Assembly: GCA_017544125.1 (NCBI GenBank)
Contig: JAFYET010000375.1
Coordinates: forward strand, 1 to 9,569
Source: Ruminococcus sp.
Lineage (GTDB): Bacteria; Bacillota; Clostridia; Oscillospirales; Ruminococcaceae
Direction: 5' to 3'
Length of the DNA stretch: 9,569 nucleotides
Each line of letters opens with the position of its first letter. Positions within the stretch are counted from its first letter, which is position 1. Of the stretch, positions 6,830 through 9,569 are shown one piece after another. Below the pieces are notes generated by a model. It was given only the letters and a program-made list of their open reading frames with translations, was not told the DNA's origin and ran no database searches. A program made the translations under genes and the position numbers.

Positions 6830-8398
6830 ATGGAATTAAAACCGTTGCTCGAGCATCTGCTTAGCTATGATGATATTGTCATTCAGGCGCATAACAATCC
6901 CGATGCCGATGCGATCGCTTCCGGATTTGCTCTTTGCCGCTTCCTTGAAAAAAACGGGAAAAAGCCACGCTTTATCTATGCAGGTGAACGTGAGATCAGC
7001 AAACCCAATATGCTTATAATGCTTAGCAAGCTCGGCATTCAGGCAAGCCATGTGAAAAGTCTGAACGAAAACGGCTATAAGCCTCAGCTACTGATCACGG
7101 TGGACTGCTTTCACGGAGAAGGGAATGTCGGCAGTTTTGCGGCGGAGAATGTAATCGTCATCGACCACCACAGGCTACCTAAGGGGAAGCCCGTTCCTGA
7201 GCATTCGGTCATCAAGGAGAATTACGGGAGCTGTGCGGCTGTACTCTACGAGCTTTTCAAAGAGGCAGGCTATGACATCAACGAGGACAGGGACGTTGCA
7301 ACAGCACTCTATTACGGGTTATACATGGACACGGTAGGGCTTTCAGAGATAAGTGCGCCGATGGACCGTGAGCTGCGTGATACTGCAAACTACAATCAGG
7401 CACTTATCAGGCTGCTTGTGAATACCAACCTGACAGAGGAGGAACTGAGCATTATCGGCAAGGCGCTCAGCGCCTGCAAATACCTCCCCCACCCCGACAG
7501 CTCTACAATACCTGACGACCCATCTCTTCCCAGGCAGCAGACCGCTTATACCATTGCGGACAGCTGCGACCCGAATCTACTCGGCATCATCTCTGACACG
7601 CTTATCCAGGTAGACATGGTTTCAGACTGCGTTGTCTGCTGCCCATATCACAACGGCTACAAGGTATCTGTACGCACCTGCACGAATTCTGTCAAGGCAC
7701 CTGATCTTGCTGCATTCATAACCCACGGATACGGCGGAGGCGGCGGACATGACAACAAAGCAGGCGGCTGCATTGACTATCAGCATTCGCTGCCGAAGGA
7801 GATAATGGATTTTATTGCAGAGCGCATCAATGATTTCTTCACAAAGCCCGATGTGATTTTTGCGGGCAGGGATCATCCCGATTTTTCCGGTGCAGGGCGT
7901 TTCAGGAAAAAGGATATTATTCTGGGTTATATCCCGACAGCAGAGCTTTCACCTGACGGAGAGGACATACACATACGAATGCTGGAGGGGGACATCACTG
8001 TATCGCCCGACCCGGACATATACCTTATGGTCGGTCTGATCGGAGAGGTATATCCTATCAAGCGTGACAAATTCGAAAAAAAATACACTGCTTGCGAGGG
8101 CGAACCCGATGTATCTGCATATTACTATCCCCCCACAGCAAGGGTCGGGCAGAACCGGACAGGGCGACAGCTCGTGGACTATCTGCGAGGGTGCAGAGCA
8201 TCAGGGAACAGCGAGATCATTGCTATGAAGCTGAACAATTTCACCAAGCTCTATTCACTCTGGGATCAGGAGAATTATATGTACGGGACCATCGGGGATT
8301 ACATGGCACACCCTGCGCATGATGAGAATGATCTATATATCATACGGGGGGATATCTTTATGTTGACATATGAAAGCTGCGGTGAAGGTACTCGGTAA
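6830..8398 (+). CDS. DHH/DHHA1 phosphoesterase with C-terminal extension
   Basis: A 522-residue soluble enzyme of the DHH superfamily (NrnA/GdpP-like), which hydrolyses short RNAs, pAp or cyclic dinucleotides; the substrate here is unknown. Metal-binding motifs are intact: H21-NNP-D25-A-D27, D92 in LLITVDC, D112-H113-H114 in VIVIDHH, and D167 in GLYMDTVGL. The DHHA1 domain ends in the glycine-rich GYGGGGGHDNKAGG (300-313). NrnA enzymes usually stop near 310-340; this one runs on for about 180 residues. The extension contains HIRMLEGDITVSPDPDIYLM then GLIGEVYPIKRDKFEKKY (about 381-419), and a second shorter version GTIGDYMAHP then LYIIRGDIFMLTYE (about 486-515), so it seems to be a duplicated small domain similar to the PGDYI-GEfYPxxxxxFxxTYE modules of phage-related proteins (from memory). 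It follows the TIR gene by 58 bp with AAGGAG 10 nt before the ATG, in one operon ending at the terminator at 8453. Partnership with the TIR protein is inferred from operon context. Confidence 0.92.
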   Translation: MELKPLLEHLLSYDDIVIQAHNNPDADAIASGFALCRFLEKNGKKPRFIYAGEREISKPNMLIMLSKLGIQASHVKSLNENGYKPQLLITVDCFHGEGNVGSFAAENVIVIDHHRLPKGKPVPEHSVIKENYGSCAAVLYELFKEAGYDINEDRDVATALYYGLYMDTVGLSEISAPMDRELRDTANYNQALIRLLVNTNLTEEELSIIGKALSACKYLPHPDSSTIPDDPSLPRQQTAYTIADSCDPNLLGIISDTLIQVDMVSDCVVCCPYHNGYKVSVRTCTNSVKAPDLAAFITHGYGGGGGHDNKAGGCIDYQHSLPKEIMDFIAERINDFFTKPDVIFAGRDHPDFSGAGRFRKKDIILGYIPTAELSPDGEDIHIRMLEGDITVSPDPDIYLMVGLIGEVYPIKRDKFEKKYTACEGEPDVSAYYYPPTARVGQNRTGRQLVDYLRGCRASGNSEIIAMKLNNFTKLYSLWDQENYMYGTIGDYMAHPAHDENDLYIIRGDIFMLTYESCGEGTR

Positions 8399-8452
8399 TA
8401 TGTTAGAGCCGGGCAAGAACAAGGTCATTGACATGACTGCACAAAGCACAAA

Positions 8453-8487
8453 CGGGCAGGAGGGGAACTCCTGCCCGAAGTTTTTTT
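8453..8487 (+). terminator. Strong Rho-independent terminator of the TIR-DHH operon
   Basis: A perfect 10-bp stem CGGGCAGGAG (8453-8462) and CTCCTGCCCG (8468-8477) with a GGGAA loop, followed after AAG by seven T residues (8481-8487). It lies 54 bp after the DHH stop. On the opposite strand the exit tract is only TTT, so it should work less well for the - strand gene ending at 8566. Confidence 0.92.
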
Positions 8488-8565
8488 GGGGGGTGGTGGG
8501 GTGAGAGAACAGCACGCGGATAGACGAGCTGGGATAAATATTGGGACTCCTGCTTTTAACTATGA

Positions 8566-8940
8566 TCAATACACTCCTTCAAAATTCAGTCCATGTACAA
8601 TTAATATTTCCCTCATTTCTTCGTCGTTAGAACAATTCAAACGTAACCGAGAATTCAACTCACCTCTGGCATATACTCTTCCAGCTTTTAGCTCAACACC
8701 AAACACCTCTTTTACTCTTTTGATATCATTATGAGTGAATGTGAAACTCATCCTGAAAAATCCCGGATCGTGCATTACAAATCCTCCGGCGATGTTCTCT
8801 AAAGCATCAAGCGGCAGCTCAACATTGTATTCCTCGATGAGTGCTTTGATCTCTTCTGCGCTCTCGGCAGATCTGAATTTTTCCTGTATTTCTGGTGACA
8901 GGCTCTCGATGTACTTTTCATAATTTTCGTTCATGTTCAT
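8566..8940 (-). CDS. Nif11-like leader peptide fused to atypical C-terminal part
   Basis: A 124-residue protein. The start at 8940 (MNMNENYEKY) is chosen because AGGAGG lies 9 nt upstream; a start 33 nt earlier would place that site inside the gene. Residues 4-53 look like a Nif11-type leader: YIESLSPEIQEKFRSAESAEE (helix), IKALIEEYNVELPLD, then LENIAGG with the double Gly at 52-53, where C39-peptidase ABC transporters cut in such precursors. The remaining 71 residues start FVMHDPGFFRMSFTF and include one Cys only (C103), several Arg/Lys and no Cys/Ser/Thr-rich core, which is unlike a lanthipeptide core and more like a small folded domain. No modification enzyme, protease or transporter is visible in the window. 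It could be an orphan RiPP precursor whose enzymes act in trans, or a leader reused by a non-RiPP protein. The leader call is fairly secure; the product is unknown. Confidence 0.8.
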   Translation of the reverse strand: MNMNENYEKYIESLSPEIQEKFRSAESAEEIKALIEEYNVELPLDALENIAGGFVMHDPGFFRMSFTFTHNDIKRVKEVFGVELKAGRVYARGELNSRLRLNCSNDEEMREILIVHGLNFEGVY

Positions 8941-9006
8941 AATTCTGAACCTCCTATATAAAATATTTTGCAAGCGGGGCGGTGTCAGCCTTTATCTTAC
9001 GATTAC

Positions 9007-9027
9007 ATTATAGCACACCGCCTGCTA
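9007..9027 (-). promoter_or_regulatory. Extended -10 promoter of the Nif11-like gene, with dyad
   Basis: On the - strand, TATAAT (9012-9007) preceded by TGTGC, an extended -10. I see no good -35 at 16-18 bp (TTGCAC lies 20 bp away). A dyad TAGCA-caccgcc-TGCTA (9011-9027) overlaps the -10 and spacer and could be an operator. The leader to the start codon is about 60 nt. Confidence 0.55.
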
Positions 9028-9283
9028 CAAAAGTGCAACAAATCGGCAAATTTGGTGCCGTGATTTTAAACAAAGCTTTATTGCCGCTTTTGTGCATGAT
9101 GCGTAATACAGGGCGTGTGCAGTTATTACAGTACCTTTTGTGCCTCGGGCTTATGCTCTGTCCGGGTGCGATTTGTGATATTGTGAGAGGTCTATTATAA
9201 AAACATCTCCGGCGCAGCTGTCTTCGAGGATTCGATACTGGCACAAGCAAATGCCGTAAAAGTTGAAAGAAGTCGGTCAGGGG
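9028..9283. other. Intergenic region without a convincing gene
   Basis: These bases between the promoters of the Nif11-like gene and the sensor gene contain no supported gene. A start-less frame of 39 codons at 9187-9306 (EVYYKNISGAAVFEDS near its start, ending ERSRSGVEKSQIM) has protein-like composition and may be a gene remnant. I see no tRNA or terminator, only a short CGGCA/TGCCG inverted repeat near 9044-9060. Confidence 0.4.
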
Positions 9284-9312
9284 TTGAAAAGTCACAAATT
9301 ATGTGATATAAT
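9284..9312 (+). promoter_or_regulatory. Promoter of the 3'-terminal membrane sensor gene
   Basis: TTGAAA (9284-9289), a 17-bp spacer, and TATAAT (9307-9312) preceded by TGTGA (extended -10). The 14 bases TATGTGATATAATG (9300-9313) are identical to those at the TIR operon promoter (3285-3298). Confidence 0.8.
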
Positions 9313-9359
9313 GTTATTATACTATTATAGAATTATTAAGTCGAAAGGCGGTGAGGATA

Positions 9360-9569
9360 TTGAAGAGACCCGGGATAATCTTGATAAACGTTCTTATAAT
9401 GGTTGCGATCATTGCTTTTGTTTCTGTATATATAGTTTCCAATGACGCAAGAACAAAGCAAAGACAGACCGAGAATTTTGAAAACACCACCGTCACAATG
9501 GAGCGTATCACCGAAAACTATCTTGAGGGCGAACAGAATATATGCGACGTGTGGGCTCACTATATCAAC
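9360..9569 (+). CDS. Membrane sensor protein, 5' part (likely kinase or GGDEF-type)
   Basis: The first 70 residues of a gene that runs off the window. I choose the TTG at 9360-9362 because AAAGGCGG (9344-9351) lies 8 nt upstream. The later in-frame ATG at codon 14 would cut the membrane segment in half. Residues 1-4 (MKRP) are positive, residues 5-27 form a single transmembrane helix (GIILINVLIMVAIIAFVSVY), and the rest begins an extracytoplasmic sensor region: NDARTKQRQTENFENTTVTM, then ERITENYLEGEQNICDVWAH. This start resembles clostridial sensor histidine kinases and GGDEF proteins with an extracellular dCache-like domain (from memory); the output domain lies outside the window, so the class cannot be decided. 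Confidence 0.75.
   Translation, partial: MKRPGIILINVLIMVAIIAFVSVYIVSNDARTKQRQTENFENTTVTMERITENYLEGEQNICDVWAHYIN

Noticed and set aside
6826..6831. TATAAT just before the DHH start as an internal promoter
   Set aside because: It overlaps the start codon, has no -35 at 16-18 bp, and would leave no leader for ribosome binding.
8400..8504. 34-codon frame directly after the DHH gene (MLEPGKNKVIDMTAQ...)
   Set aside because: The strong terminator stem and T-run lie inside the frame, so a full message would not be made.
9221..9250. GAGGATTCGATACTG, resembling the T-arm of a tRNA
   Set aside because: No matching acceptor, D-arm or anticodon arm could be folded around it.
9008..9295. 95-codon frame on the - strand upstream of the Nif11-like gene
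   Set aside because: It overlaps the -10 of that gene's promoter, has an odd Arg/Pro/Cys composition and no ribosome binding site.
1..9569. CRISPR array, insertion sequence or attachment site
   Set aside because: No direct repeat series, transposase or flanking terminal repeats were seen on either strand.

Overview
The window reads as chromosome of a Gram-positive anaerobe, most likely a Ruminococcus-like member of the Clostridia (Oscillospiraceae). I infer this from AGGAGG-type ribosome binding sites, strong TTGAnn/TATAAT promoters, an LPXTG-like sorting-signal tail, a Nif11-type leader peptide and the protein families present. No database search was possible, so the taxonomy is an inference.

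Left part (1-1490): the 3' end of a long, charged, mostly helical protein of unknown function on the + strand. It is followed by an orphan, start-less reading frame that encodes a C-terminal cell-wall sorting signal (NPKTA, hydrophobic stretch, KKRNK). A hairpin terminator with T-runs on both sides separates these from the next gene on the opposite strand. Middle-left (1497-3074, - strand): a MerR-type regulator carrying two tandem beta-rich domains in place of the usual short effector tail. Its promoter has the 19-bp spacer typical of MerR-controlled promoters. Next to it is a separately transcribed 128-aa protein that may have a SpoIIAA/STAS-like fold.

Centre (3269-8487, + strand): a two-gene operon with one good promoter, a hairpin at the mRNA 5' end, an intercistronic palindrome and a strong terminator. 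Gene one is a 1133-aa membrane protein: N-terminal TIR domain with the putative NADase glutamate, one transmembrane helix, a coiled coil, and about 800 residues of beta-propeller-like repeats. Gene two is a 522-aa DHH/DHHA1 phosphoesterase with an unusual C-terminal extension of about 180 residues that looks internally duplicated. A TIR enzyme co-transcribed with a nucleotide phosphodiesterase is the best candidate here for an undescribed signalling or defence system: a sensor that consumes NAD or makes a nucleotide signal, with a partner that might hydrolyse or buffer it.

Right part (8566-9569): a - strand gene for a Nif11-like, double-glycine leader peptide fused to an atypical 71-residue, cysteine-poor C-terminal part, with no maturation genes in view. 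An intergenic stretch of about 400 bp follows, holding two divergent promoters. The last feature is the 5' end of a + strand membrane sensor protein (TTG start, one transmembrane helix, start of an extracytoplasmic sensor domain) that runs off the window. Four of the five promoters identified share a TRTGN extended -10.
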